Origin: Chryseobacterium balustinum
GTDB taxonomy: Bacteria > Bacteroidota > Bacteroidia > Flavobacteriales > Weeksellaceae
NCBI RefSeq assembly: GCF_900168205.1
Contig: NZ_FUZE01000001.1
Span: 310,001-374,000 of the forward strand
Direction: 5' to 3'
DNA length: 64,000 nucleotides
The translations under genes and the position numbers were made by a program. The number at the start of each line of letters is the position of its first letter. Position 1 is the first letter of the stretch. Positions 19,130 through 28,200 of this stretch are shown here, piece after piece. Under the pieces are notes generated by a model. The model made no database searches and had not been told where the DNA came from. It saw nothing but the letters and a program-made list of their open reading frames with translations.

Positions 19130-20539
19130 TTATAAAGTTTTAGATTGGCATACAAAATCTGAAACAGGAAGTTTTTCTGTTTTTTTGATGCCGTTAAAAC
19201 CGCCTTCTATTTCTGTGAAATTTCTGATCCCGTGTGAGTTAAGGATGCTTGCCGCGATCATGCTTCTGTAACCTCCTGCACAATGCAAAAAGAAATGTTC
19301 AGAATCATCAATGGATGTAACCCAATCGCTGATCGTATCCAAAGGTCTGCTGTAAGCATTATCGACATGTTCAGCAGAATATTCACCGATTTTTCTTACA
19401 TCAATGACTTTTGAATTTTCATTAAATGCTTCTGCAAATTCGGCAGGGGAGATTCTTTTTACTTCGTCGATTTCTTTCGTTGAGTTTTTCCATGCTTCAA
19501 AACCTCCTTTTAAATATCCTAAAACATGATCAAAACCAACTCTGCTTAATCTTGTGATCACCTCTTCTTCAGTTCCTTCCTCAGCAACCAGCAATAAAGG
19601 ATGTTTTACGTCTACAATAAGACTTCCTACCCAGGGTGCAAAATCTCCTTTTAAACCGATATTGATAGCATTTGGAATAAATCCTTTATGAAAATCTGCA
19701 GGTCCTCTTGTGTCTAAAATTAAAGCTCCGGTTTCTTCAGCAAAACTTTCAAAATCTTCTACTGAAACGGGGTTTAAACCTCTGTTCATCACAGTGTCTA
19801 AACTGTCGTAGCCTCCTTTATTCATGGCAACATTCATCCCGAAATATTTGGGTGGCGCCGTTAATCCGTCTAAAACTTCTCTTATAAAAGATTCTTTATC
19901 AGGTTGATTCAGAGCATAATTTGTTCTTTTTTGATTTCCTAAAATATCTACCGTTTCTTTCTGCATGTTTTTTCCGCAAGCAGAACCCGCTCCATGAGCC
20001 GGATAAACCGTAATGCTGTCGTCTAAAGGAAGAATTTTACTGTGTAAACTTTCGTATAAAATTCCCGCAAGATCTTCTTGTGTCACGCTTCCTGCTTTCT
20101 GAGCAAGATCAGGTCTTCCGACATCACCTAAAAATAAAGTGTCTCCGGTGAAAATAGCAGTTTCTACACCGTTTTCGTCAATCAGAAGGTAAGTAGTACT
20201 TTCCATCGTATGACCTGGAGTGTGAAGAGTTTTTATTTTGACGTTTCCGATTTCAAAAATCTGATTGTCTTCAGCGATAATAGCCTCAAATTCAGGTTGT
20301 GCGGTGGGTCCGTAAACAATTGGAGCATCTGTTTTTTTGCTTAAATCTAAATGCCCCGAAACAAAATCTGCATGGAAATGAGTTTCAAAAATATATTTTA
20401 ATGTTACATTGTCTTTTTCCAGGCGGTCAAGATATGGTTTTACTTCTCTCAGCGGATCGATGATCGCTGCTTCATTTTCTGATACGATATAATATGCACC
20501 TTGTGCTAAACAGCCTGTATATATTTGCTCAATTTTCAT
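19130..20539 (-). CDS. Persulfide dioxygenase-like MBL protein fused to two rhodanese domains
   Basis: 469 aa. The metallo-beta-lactamase domain (1-250) has the iron ligands in HFHADFVSGH, the His of PGHTMESTTYL and the Asp of FTGDTLFLGDVGRPDL, as in ETHE1-type enzymes that oxidise persulfides to sulfite. The first rhodanese domain (about 265-360) has no Cys at its active loop (VAEEGTEEE) and is probably structural. The second (about 370-460) keeps HCAGGYRS. It is the first gene of a sulfide-detoxifying operon. Confidence 0.88.
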   Translation of the reverse strand: MKIEQIYTGCLAQGAYYIVSENEAAIIDPLREVKPYLDRLEKDNVTLKYIFETHFHADFVSGHLDLSKKTDAPIVYGPTAQPEFEAIIAEDNQIFEIGNVKIKTLHTPGHTMESTTYLLIDENGVETAIFTGDTLFLGDVGRPDLAQKAGSVTQEDLAGILYESLHSKILPLDDSITVYPAHGAGSACGKNMQKETVDILGNQKRTNYALNQPDKESFIREVLDGLTAPPKYFGMNVAMNKGGYDSLDTVMNRGLNPVSVEDFESFAEETGALILDTRGPADFHKGFIPNAINIGLKGDFAPWVGSLIVDVKHPLLLVAEEGTEEEVITRLSRVGFDHVLGYLKGGFEAWKNSTKEIDEVKRISPAEFAEAFNENSKVIDVRKIGEYSAEHVDNAYSRPLDTISDWVTSIDDSEHFFLHCAGGYRSMIAASILNSHGIRNFTEIEGGFNGIKKTEKLPVSDFVCQSKTL

Positions 20540-20649
20540 TTTAGGGTTGAGAATTTTTTGTTCTTTGATTTACAAAAATCGGGTTTTATTTTTTAATACG
20601 AGTTAAAATAAAATATCTGTTATGATAGAATAAATCTATAAAGACTTAT

Positions 20650-21705
20650 TTATTCTAAATTATAAAATAGTTTTAAGAAAATTTCATCAAGTTCTTTAGA
20701 AATCTTATGGTCTGTTTTAAACTGAGCGTAAGATTTTTTATGAATCTCTCCTTCAGGGTAATCTATCACGCCCATATATTTGTCATAAATATAATTTTCA
20801 ATTTGTTTATTATCAGAAATTAGAATCATGTCATCAAAATATTTTTGTGTCTCAAGCGTCATTTTCCAATTGTTTTTGTTTGTTTTGAAAAATTGTAGCA
20901 TCTTTTCTGTGGCATAGATTTCAGATTCAATTTTCATATCATTAAAGCCGGTCATGATATCTTTTATATCCGAATTATTTTTCAGCCATTCTATTTTTGC
21001 TTCTGCAGCAACAATGGTTGCTTTAGCCATCATAGAATCTCTTTTAACAATGGGAGAAAGTAAAACATCAGGAGCATCGTTTACAGGTAATGTTTTTGTT
21101 GTAGCAATATCCAAAACGCTAAAATAGTTTTCTGTTTTCTGCTTTAGGTCAGTCAATTGCTCGTTGGTCATTTCATCGCTTGAAATTCTTATTTTAAATG
21201 TCCATCCACCACTTTCATAAATAGAAAGCAAAGAGTTTTTTTCAACGGGTCTTACTCCATTAAAAAAATCAGCTTCAACCATCGAGTTTTTGAATAATGA
21301 ATAAATGTAATGCACATTAAGCTTATCATTCGAAAGTTTTCCGAATAAAGGTTTCATCTCAACATAAGATTGAGAGTTTTTATTGATTGCAACCAGATAG
21401 CTCAAAAATTCATCTCTTAAAGACTGATTATTAATTTCACTTTTCGGATAAATATAAATTGTAATTACAGTTTTGTTTTTCTTAGATTGTTTCTGGACAT
21501 AACTAATTCCTATATTTTTATTTTTAGAATCATAAGTACGCACCGTTTCTCTCTGAAAACCAGCCCAAAGTTTTGGAAAAACTGTTTTTGTCCATTGATG
21601 AGTAAAGTCTTCTTTTATTTTAAGATCAACAGGTTTTTGATTCTGTTGAGAGAAAACAATACCCGAAATAAAACAAAGGAGAAAACAAATATTTTTTATA
21701 AACAT
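20650..21705 (-). CDS. Secreted protein of unknown function
   Basis: 351 aa with a signal peptide ending GIVFSQ. The mature part is polar and mixed helix/strand with no repeats or membrane segments. The family is not recognised. It is divergent from the HerA-like gene and followed at a distance by the sulfur operon; no functional link is visible. Confidence 0.6.
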   Translation of the reverse strand: MFIKNICFLLCFISGIVFSQQNQKPVDLKIKEDFTHQWTKTVFPKLWAGFQRETVRTYDSKNKNIGISYVQKQSKKNKTVITIYIYPKSEINNQSLRDEFLSYLVAINKNSQSYVEMKPLFGKLSNDKLNVHYIYSLFKNSMVEADFFNGVRPVEKNSLLSIYESGGWTFKIRISSDEMTNEQLTDLKQKTENYFSVLDIATTKTLPVNDAPDVLLSPIVKRDSMMAKATIVAAEAKIEWLKNNSDIKDIMTGFNDMKIESEIYATEKMLQFFKTNKNNWKMTLETQKYFDDMILISDNKQIENYIYDKYMGVIDYPEGEIHKKSYAQFKTDHKISKELDEIFLKLFYNLE

Positions 21706-21842
21706 AATTAATGTATTTACTTTTTGCAGAGATTATCTTCTGAAATCTGCTCTAACCGCTAATTTAAATTTATTTTATAAAAAACCATAAAAATGAATGT
21801 GATAAAGTAAAAGAGATTATTAAAACTTTTTACAAAAAACTT

Positions 21843-21850
21843 TATCTTTA
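21843..21850 (+). promoter_or_regulatory. Likely -7 box of the HerA-like gene
   Basis: TATCTTTA, one base off TAnnTTTG, 17 nt before the ATG. The rest of 21706-21867 shows nothing else. Confidence 0.4.
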
Positions 21851-21867
21851 GGTATTAAAAATATCAA

Positions 21868-23394
21868 ATGGCAGACAAAACAAAATTTATTGAAAATCTT
21901 TCTACAAGATATACTCCCAAAGGAGAACATATTATTTTAGGAAAAGGAATGTTGGATGGTGAAGTGGTTACTGAAGTCAACGTTACGATTCCTTTAAAAA
22001 CCATCAACCGTCACGGTTTGATAGCCGGAGCTACCGGAACCGGAAAAACAAAAACACTTCAGGTTTTCGCCGAACAGCTTTCTCATGCCGGAATTCCATC
22101 TTTGGTTTTAGATATTAAGGGAGATTTTTCTGGAATTGCAGAATCTGGACAAATGAATGCTATCATTGAAGAACGATATGCAAAAACACAGCTTCCATAC
22201 AATCCGCAAGCTTTTCCGGTAGAATTGATGAGTATTTCGGGTGGAAAAGGTGTGAAATTACGTGCAACCGTTACAGAATTTGGTCCTGTTTTGTTAAGCA
22301 AGATTTTAGAACTAAATGATACGCAGCAAAGCATCATGTCGATTGTTTTTAAATATTGTGATGACAAAGGTTTGCCTTTAATTGATTTAAAAGATTTAAA
22401 AAAAGTTCTACAATATGTAACCGATAATCCACAAGGCAAAGCAGAATTGTCTGCCAATTATGGTTCTATCGCTCCGGCTTCTTTAGGTGCGATTTTAAGA
22501 TCAATTGTAGCTTTAGAACAGCAAGGTGCTGCAGATTTCTTTGGTGAACTGAGCTTTGATGTTCATGATTTATTGGAAACACGTGATGGAAAAGGAGTTA
22601 TCAATATTTTAAGAGTTGCCGACATTCAGAACAAGCCACAATTGTTTTCAACATTTATGCTTTCGCTTTTTGCTGAAATTTATATGACTTTTCCTGAAGA
22701 AGGCGACAGCGGAAAACCAAAATTGGTTTTGTTTATCGATGAAGCGCATTTGATTTTTGATGAATCTTCAAAAGCTTTGGTTTCGCAAATCGAAACGATG
22801 GTAAAACTGATTCGTTCTAAAGGGGTCGGGATTTATTTTATTACTCAAATTCCGGGCGATGTTCCTGAAAATGTGCTTTCGCAATTGGGTTTAAAAATTC
22901 AGCACGCATTGAGAGGTTTTACCGCAAAAGATAAAAAAGAAATTTCTAAAGCTGTAGAAAATTATCCTACAACAGAGTTTTACAATGCTTCCGAGCTCAT
23001 TCAGAATTTAGGAATTGGGGAAGCCTTTATCACGGCTTTGGATGAAAAAGGAATTCCAACACCGCTTGTTCATACTTATTTAATTTCGCCAGAATCACGA
23101 ATGGATGTGTTAAAAGATGCAGAAGTTTCAGAATTAACATCAAGGTCAGCTTTAGTTTCAAAATATGAAAAACCAATCGACAGTGAATCTGCCTACGAAA
23201 TTTTAGTAAAAAGAATGGAACAGGCTGTTGAAAATTCGGCTCCAACTCAAAAAACAAAACCCGTAAAAGAAGAACCGGGAATGTTTGAGCAGGTCTTAAA
23301 AAGCAGTGCAGGAAGAACTTTTGCCAATACGTTGATGAGAGAAGGTGCAAAAGCGATTTTGGGAATGTTTGGCTTGGGCGGAAGAAAAAGATAG
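21868..23394 (+). CDS. HerA-like ATPase (DUF853 type)
   Basis: 508 aa. P-loop GATGTGKTKTLQ near residue 53, Walker B LVLFIDEAHLIF near 290 and ITQIPGDVPENVL near 325. These are HerA/FtsK-superfamily motor proteins found widely in bacteria, often without a nuclease neighbour. The last 30 residues (FANTLMREGAKAILGMFGLGGRKR) are the usual family tail. It probably acts on DNA or as an intracellular motor; its substrate is unknown. Confidence 0.88.
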   Translation: MADKTKFIENLSTRYTPKGEHIILGKGMLDGEVVTEVNVTIPLKTINRHGLIAGATGTGKTKTLQVFAEQLSHAGIPSLVLDIKGDFSGIAESGQMNAIIEERYAKTQLPYNPQAFPVELMSISGGKGVKLRATVTEFGPVLLSKILELNDTQQSIMSIVFKYCDDKGLPLIDLKDLKKVLQYVTDNPQGKAELSANYGSIAPASLGAILRSIVALEQQGAADFFGELSFDVHDLLETRDGKGVINILRVADIQNKPQLFSTFMLSLFAEIYMTFPEEGDSGKPKLVLFIDEAHLIFDESSKALVSQIETMVKLIRSKGVGIYFITQIPGDVPENVLSQLGLKIQHALRGFTAKDKKEISKAVENYPTTEFYNASELIQNLGIGEAFITALDEKGIPTPLVHTYLISPESRMDVLKDAEVSELTSRSALVSKYEKPIDSESAYEILVKRMEQAVENSAPTQKTKPVKEEPGMFEQVLKSSAGRTFANTLMREGAKAILGMFGLGGRKR

Positions 23395-23521
23395 TGTTTT
23401 GAGTTGCCTGTTTTTGGATTTCTTAAAGTAAATTCATTATTTTAGCAGAATTGCCTTTTAGTAAAATCAATATTTCAAAAGGTTTGATTTTTGATTTATA
23501 GAAGATTAAGTTTAGATTATA

Positions 23522-24745
23522 ATGTATTCAATCATAGATATAGAAAGCAATGGTGCAGGTTTTAGAAAAGAATGCATTATAGATATCGCCATTTTCAAGT
23601 ATGATGGTCATAAAATTGTTGATCAATTTATTTCACTTGTCAACCCAGAAAGTGATATTACTCCATTTGTTCAGAAACTTACCAATATTAGCCCTAAAAT
23701 GGTGAAAACAGCTCCTAAATTCCACGAACTGGCCAAAAGAGTAGTGGAAATTACAGAGGGAACCACTTTGGTTGGACATAACATTGATTTCGATTATAGA
23801 ATGCTTCGCCAATCATTTCAACGGTTGGGGTATGATTTTAAAATCAATACTTTAGACACCATTCCTTTGGCGAAAAAGTTGATTCCGGATGAGGTAAGTT
23901 ATTCTTTGGGGAAATTGGTAAAATCATTAGGAATTCCTTTGGTGAATGCGCATCGTGCAGAAGGTGATGCAAGAGCAACTTTAGAGTTATTTAAATTGTT
24001 GCTTTCAAAAGATACGAATAATGAGATTATTCAGGAGCAGCACGAGGAAACAAATGCTAAAAATTACATCAATAAAATCAAGCTGTTAACTCAGGATTTA
24101 CCAAACGAAAAAGGTTTTGTTTATTTCCAGAATGAAGCAGGAAAAATTATTTTTTCAGATTATGTACAGGATATTAATAAGTTTTCTAAAAAGCTTTTTA
24201 ATTCTAAATCAAAAAAATGGGAAAATATTCAGACTGAGGTTGAGCAAATCAATTTTGAATTGACTGGAACTGATATTATTGCCAAGCTGATTTTAAACTC
24301 AAAAGGAATAAAAAAGAGAGAAACATTGCCTTTCGGACTGTATTTTAGAAATGATAAATATGTAGTTGAAAAAAATACTTTAAATAAAACTGAAAAACCA
24401 ATTCTTAAGTTTAAAGCTTTCACACAAGGCTCAAAAGCGGTGCAGTTTATCAGTAAGATTGAAGAATTTAAAGATATCAATGCCTTCAAAAAGAAGATAG
24501 ATTTCAGAAAAAGAAACGAACTTTGGTTGGGAAGCGGAAGAAAATTAGGTGAAAAACTTTTCCTGATTATTGATAACGGAAAAGTTACTTCTTATGGTTT
24601 TTATGAATTGTTTACACAGATTCAGACGATGAGTAAAATTGCAAAACTAAAAATAGATTTGCCGTTACCAACAAATGATCTTATTAATGATTTGCAATTG
24701 GCAATACTTCGTGGTGATTTTGAAACCTTGCCATTGCCGAAATAA
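23522..24745 (+). CDS. DnaQ-like exonuclease with a degenerate GIY-YIG domain
   Basis: 407 aa. The N-terminal 165 residues are a DEDDh 3'-5' exonuclease: DIESNG (first acids), GHNIDFDYRML and HRAEGDARATLEL. Residues about 190-270 resemble the UvrC/Cho GIY-YIG fold (LPNEKGFVYFQNEAGKIIF ... FELTGTDIIAKLIL), but the catalytic GIY and YIG triads are replaced (GFVYF, IIFSDYV). The rest is unrecognised. The usual arrangement in these two-domain proteins has an active GIY-YIG nuclease, so this one probably lost that activity. Confidence 0.7.
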   Translation: MYSIIDIESNGAGFRKECIIDIAIFKYDGHKIVDQFISLVNPESDITPFVQKLTNISPKMVKTAPKFHELAKRVVEITEGTTLVGHNIDFDYRMLRQSFQRLGYDFKINTLDTIPLAKKLIPDEVSYSLGKLVKSLGIPLVNAHRAEGDARATLELFKLLLSKDTNNEIIQEQHEETNAKNYINKIKLLTQDLPNEKGFVYFQNEAGKIIFSDYVQDINKFSKKLFNSKSKKWENIQTEVEQINFELTGTDIIAKLILNSKGIKKRETLPFGLYFRNDKYVVEKNTLNKTEKPILKFKAFTQGSKAVQFISKIEEFKDINAFKKKIDFRKRNELWLGSGRKLGEKLFLIIDNGKVTSYGFYELFTQIQTMSKIAKLKIDLPLPTNDLINDLQLAILRGDFETLPLPK

Positions 24746-24821
24746 AGGCACTTTTTTAGAATCACAAATGTTTTTCTAAGGAAGAAAATGATTTTCAAAT
24801 TAATTTTCGCAAAATAAATAG

Positions 24822-24829
24822 TATTTTTG
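24822..24829 (+). promoter_or_regulatory. -7 box of the lysA transcript
   Basis: TATTTTTG. A transcript beginning about 7 nt downstream would contain the leader ORF, the pause hairpin and the terminator described below. Confidence 0.6.
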
Positions 24830-24848
24830 CAAAAGAATAAAAAAAGCA

Positions 24849-24920
24849 ATGCAAAATTTTAAACAAAATAAAACTGGTAAAAAGGGAACTATAAAGTTCT
24901 CTAAGGTTTGGAATATTTAA
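24849..24920 (+). CDS. Candidate 23-aa leader peptide of lysA
   Basis: ATG to TAA within the lysA leader; six of the 23 codons are Lys, including a Lys-Lys pair at positions 11-12. A hairpin (GGGAAC 24884-24889 with GTTCTC 24896-24901) lies inside it. Translation would cover this hairpin and end one nt before the antiterminator arm. No known peptide function is implied; it may be a regulatory leader only. Confidence 0.45.
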   Translation: MQNFKQNKTGKKGTIKFSKVWNI

Positions 24921-24921
24921 G

Positions 24922-24985
24922 GAGTTGCCTTGCATAAAAAATAATTATTGCGGCAGACTCTTTTCGGAAGAATCTGCCTTTTTTT
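24922..24985 (+). promoter_or_regulatory. Transcription attenuator in the lysA leader
   Basis: The terminator is GGCAGACTCTT (24952-24962) pairing with AAGAATCTGCC (24968-24978) with one mismatch around TTCGG, followed by seven T (24979-24985). The antiterminator is GAGTTGCC (24922-24929), which pairs with GGCAGACTC (24952-24960) with one bulged G. The two structures exclude each other. lysA begins 16 nt after the T-run. Confidence 0.6.
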
Positions 24986-25001
24986 ATGTAAAATTGAAAT
25001 T

Positions 25002-26201
25002 ATGAATTCAAAAGAATTGTTAAAGATTGCCAATGAATTTGGCACGCCGGTGTACGTTTACGATGCAGAATCGATTAAAATTCAATACGAAAAACTTACA
25101 TCTTCTTTTTTAAAACACACAAAGTTCTTCTATGCTGCAAAGGCATTGACAAACATCAATATTCTGAAATATGTCAAGAACTTGGGTGCTTCTTTGGATT
25201 GTGTTTCAATAAATGAAGTTAAATTAGGCTTAAAAGCAGGTTTTACCAAAGAGAAAATCTTATTTACACCCAACTGTGTTGATTTAGCTGAAATCGAAGA
25301 AGCAATGACACACGGAGTTCACATCAATATCGATAACATCTCTATTCTTGAGCAGTTCGGTAACAAATACGGAAATACATATCCTATTTTGGTAAGAATC
25401 AATCCGCATATTTTTGCTGGAGGTAATTACAAAATTTCTACAGGTCATATCGATTCTAAATTTGGAATTTCTATTCACCAGGTTCGCCATATTGAAAGAG
25501 TGATGAAATCTACCAATTTGAATGTGGAAGGTCTTCACATGCATACCGGAAGCGAAATTAAAGATCCGGATGTTTTCCTTCAGGCTCTTGATATTATGTT
25601 GGAATTGTCTGAGCATTTCCCGAATCTGAAATATCTGGATATGGGAAGTGGTTTCAAAATTCCTTACCAAGAGAGTGAGGAAGAAACCGATGTAAAAACA
25701 TTGGGTAAAAAAGTAGAAAGAGTAATTGCCGAATTCTCAAAATCTACAGGAAAAAAATTTGAACTTTGGTTTGAACCAGGGAAATTCTTAGTTGGGAAAA
25801 GCGGGTACTTATTAGTGAAAGCGAATGTGATTAAGCAAACTACAGCGACGGTTTTTGTGGGAGTAAATTCAGGATTTAATCATTTGATCCGTCCAATGTT
25901 TTACGATTCTTATCATCAGATTGAAAATTTATCTAATCCAAAAGGGGCAGAGAGAATTTATACTGTTGTAGGAAATATCTGTGAAACTGATACTTTCGCT
26001 TGGGACAGAAAGCTGAACGAAGTAAGAGAAGGTGATGTTTTGGCATTCCACAATGCGGGAGCTTATGGTTTTGAAATGAGTTCAAACTTTAATTCAAGAT
26101 TAAAACCTGCAGAAGTTCTTTTCTTAGACGGAAAGGTTCATTTAATCAGAAAAAGAGATGAATTTGAGGATCTTTTGAGAAATCAGATTGAAATACTTTA
26201 A
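25002..26201 (+). CDS. lysA: Diaminopimelate decarboxylase
   Basis: 399 aa from the ATG at 25002; an in-frame TTG upstream would read through the terminator hairpin, so it is rejected. The PLP-binding Lys lies in FFYAAKALTN, with HMHTGSEI, YLDMGSGF (glycine loop), the FEPGKFLV segment and NICETDTFAWDR at the dimer active site. It catalyses the last step of lysine synthesis, decarboxylating meso-diaminopimelate. The leader suggests control by attenuation. Confidence 0.9.
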   Translation: MNSKELLKIANEFGTPVYVYDAESIKIQYEKLTSSFLKHTKFFYAAKALTNINILKYVKNLGASLDCVSINEVKLGLKAGFTKEKILFTPNCVDLAEIEEAMTHGVHINIDNISILEQFGNKYGNTYPILVRINPHIFAGGNYKISTGHIDSKFGISIHQVRHIERVMKSTNLNVEGLHMHTGSEIKDPDVFLQALDIMLELSEHFPNLKYLDMGSGFKIPYQESEEETDVKTLGKKVERVIAEFSKSTGKKFELWFEPGKFLVGKSGYLLVKANVIKQTTATVFVGVNSGFNHLIRPMFYDSYHQIENLSNPKGAERIYTVVGNICETDTFAWDRKLNEVREGDVLAFHNAGAYGFEMSSNFNSRLKPAEVLFLDGKVHLIRKRDEFEDLLRNQIEIL

Positions 26202-26213
26202 GAAATAATATGG

Positions 26214-26240
26214 CTCCACAAGAAATTGTGGAGTTTTTTG
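26214..26240 (+). terminator. Terminator after lysA
   Basis: CTCCACA pairs with TGTGGAG around AGAAAT, followed by TTTTTTG. Confidence 0.85.
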
Positions 26241-26382
26241 TTTAATTTAAATCTCAGAAAACAATCATTGATTCTTTTAGAAGCTTGACAAATGCTTACA
26301 TTTGATTTTCTATAATAAAGTTTTAAAAATCTTGGTAATTAATTGCCAAATATATCTGCAAATACAATAAAGAATAGTTATA

Positions 26383-27618
26383 ATGAGTAGTTCTCTGAAG
26401 AAATTCTATATCATCGCTTGGGCATTCGGATTGATCTTTTATTTTTTAGATTATGTGATTCGCTCTGCTCCTGCGGTAATGATTCCTCAATTGGTAGATA
26501 ATTTCAATACCACCGAGCTGAAACTTATCAGCATGATAGGAACATATTACTACACATATTCTACCTGCAGTTTGATTGCAGGGATTGCTTTAGATAAGTT
26601 CGGAGCAAAAAAATCTCTTTTTGTAGGAACTTTAATTTTAGGAGTTGGCTGTCTTTTATTTTTACTTTCAACCCAGTTTTCGGGAGTTTCAGGAAGGCTT
26701 TTGCAGGGAGCGGGTTGCGCATTTGCTTTTCCGGGATGTGTTTATCTTGCGAGTAAAGGGTTTTCATCAAAATCTTTGGCAACAGCAATTGGAGTTACTC
26801 AATGTATAGGAATGCTGGGTGGAACTGCGGGACAGTTTGTGGTTGGACCTTGGATAGAATCAGGAGTCAGTATTCATACTTTTTGGCTTTGGTCCGGAAT
26901 TGCTACAATTATTACAGCATTTTGTTTATTTTTTGTTATTCCTAAAGACCAGAAAAGTGAAAACGCTTCCGATAATGAGCCAAAACATTTAGGATATTTA
27001 GAACCTTATAAAATCGTTTTTAGAAATCCTCAATCTTGGCTTTGCGGAATTATTTCAGGGTTACTTTTTGCTCCGACAACTATTTTTGCCATGACTTGGG
27101 CGGTTGCTTTTTTCGAAAAAGATAAGCAGTTTGCCTTTCACGAGGCGGCAGTAACGAGTGCAATGGTTGCATTTGGTTGGGTTTTTGGTTGTCCACTTTT
27201 AGGCTTTATTACAGATAAAATAGGACGACGAAAACCGGTGTTAGTTGCTGGTGCAGTTTTGATGATTTTAAGTTTGCTGCAGATGATTATATTACCAGAC
27301 TTATATTCTGCAAAAGTGAGTATGTTTATTTTAGGAATTGGTTCGGGTGCAGCGATGATCCCATATTCTGTTATTAAAGAAACCAATCCGGATTATGTAA
27401 AAGGAAGTTCTACGGGAGCAATCAACTTTATTACTTTTGGCGTGACGACATTATTGAGTCCTGTATTTAGTAACTTTTTTGGAAAAGATTTAGGCTTATC
27501 TGATGCAAATATTCATTTTCAAAATTCTCTTTTTTTCTGGATTGGAGGAATTGTTTTGGCAATCTTGATATCATTTTTGCTGAGAGAAACAGGAAGCAAG
27601 GCTCAAAAATCTATTTGA
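26383..27618 (+). CDS. MFS transporter
   Basis: 411 aa with about twelve membrane helices. The loop 2-3 motif is GIALDKFGAKKSLFVG, and the matching motif between helices 8 and 9 is GFITDKIGRRKPVLVAG. It resembles the ACS/nitrate-nitrite-like group (GRLLQGAGCAFAFPGCVYLASKGF), but the substrate cannot be read from the sequence. It is a single-gene unit. Confidence 0.85.
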   Translation: MSSSLKKFYIIAWAFGLIFYFLDYVIRSAPAVMIPQLVDNFNTTELKLISMIGTYYYTYSTCSLIAGIALDKFGAKKSLFVGTLILGVGCLLFLLSTQFSGVSGRLLQGAGCAFAFPGCVYLASKGFSSKSLATAIGVTQCIGMLGGTAGQFVVGPWIESGVSIHTFWLWSGIATIITAFCLFFVIPKDQKSENASDNEPKHLGYLEPYKIVFRNPQSWLCGIISGLLFAPTTIFAMTWAVAFFEKDKQFAFHEAAVTSAMVAFGWVFGCPLLGFITDKIGRRKPVLVAGAVLMILSLLQMIILPDLYSAKVSMFILGIGSGAAMIPYSVIKETNPDYVKGSSTGAINFITFGVTTLLSPVFSNFFGKDLGLSDANIHFQNSLFFWIGGIVLAILISFLLRETGSKAQKSI

Positions 27619-27714
27619 GGCTTTAGATTTAAAACTGTAAAAGAATTTTATAATACATAGGAAACTTCTTTTTTTTTGGCTTAATTTTTTTTATTTAGTT
27701 TTAAAAAATATTTT

Positions 27715-28197
27715 ATGAAAACACTAGCATTATTTATAGGACTTTTTGCAGCAAATTTTGCATTTGCTCAAGATCTTGAAGACAGAGACGAATCTTTTAT
27801 CGTAGAAAATAATAAAAATCTATTAAAAATAGACATTAAAGAGCCTTTTATGCAGGTTGCTGTTAAAGGTTGCAACGATTTTCAGGCAGCAAGTTTTGAC
27901 GGCGGAGCTGCGGCTTACAAAGCTATTCTCAGAAAATATATGTACACGTATCTGAATTCAGATTTTTATACTTTAACAGGTGATTTTACCTTCACTCTCA
28001 CTATTGACGCAATGGGAAAAGTGATTGATGTAGCTGGTGATCCCAAAGTTTTGAACAGTGATGTTTTCTTTGATGACATGCAATATGTGGTAAGAAGGAT
28101 TAAAAAAGACTGGAAACCTGCAATGTGTAACGGCCAACCCGTAAAATCTGAAATGAAACTGAAGATGAGCTTCTCATCATTATCTGCCGATATGTAA
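27715..28197 (+). CDS. Secreted TonB C-terminal-like protein 1
   Basis: 160 aa with a signal peptide (LFAANFAFAQ). The C-terminal 90 residues have the strand pattern of a TonB C-terminal domain (DFTFTLTIDAMGKVIDVAGDP ... VRRIKKDWKPAMCNGQPVKS). There is no membrane anchor or Pro-rich linker, so it is not a normal energy transducer. The paralog starts 3 nt after the stop. Confidence 0.65.
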   Translation: MKTLALFIGLFAANFAFAQDLEDRDESFIVENNKNLLKIDIKEPFMQVAVKGCNDFQAASFDGGAAAYKAILRKYMYTYLNSDFYTLTGDFTFTLTIDAMGKVIDVAGDPKVLNSDVFFDDMQYVVRRIKKDWKPAMCNGQPVKSEMKLKMSFSSLSADM

Positions 28198-28200
28198 ATA

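Noticed and set aside
24849-24985. A lysine riboswitch upstream of lysA
   Set aside because: The leader is only about 165 nt long and I cannot find the multi-helix junction of the L box. The two-state hairpin with a short ORF fits attenuation better.
24948-25001. A longer LysA starting at the TTG at 24948
   Set aside because: It would be read through the terminator hairpin; the ATG at 25002 matches the usual N-terminus.
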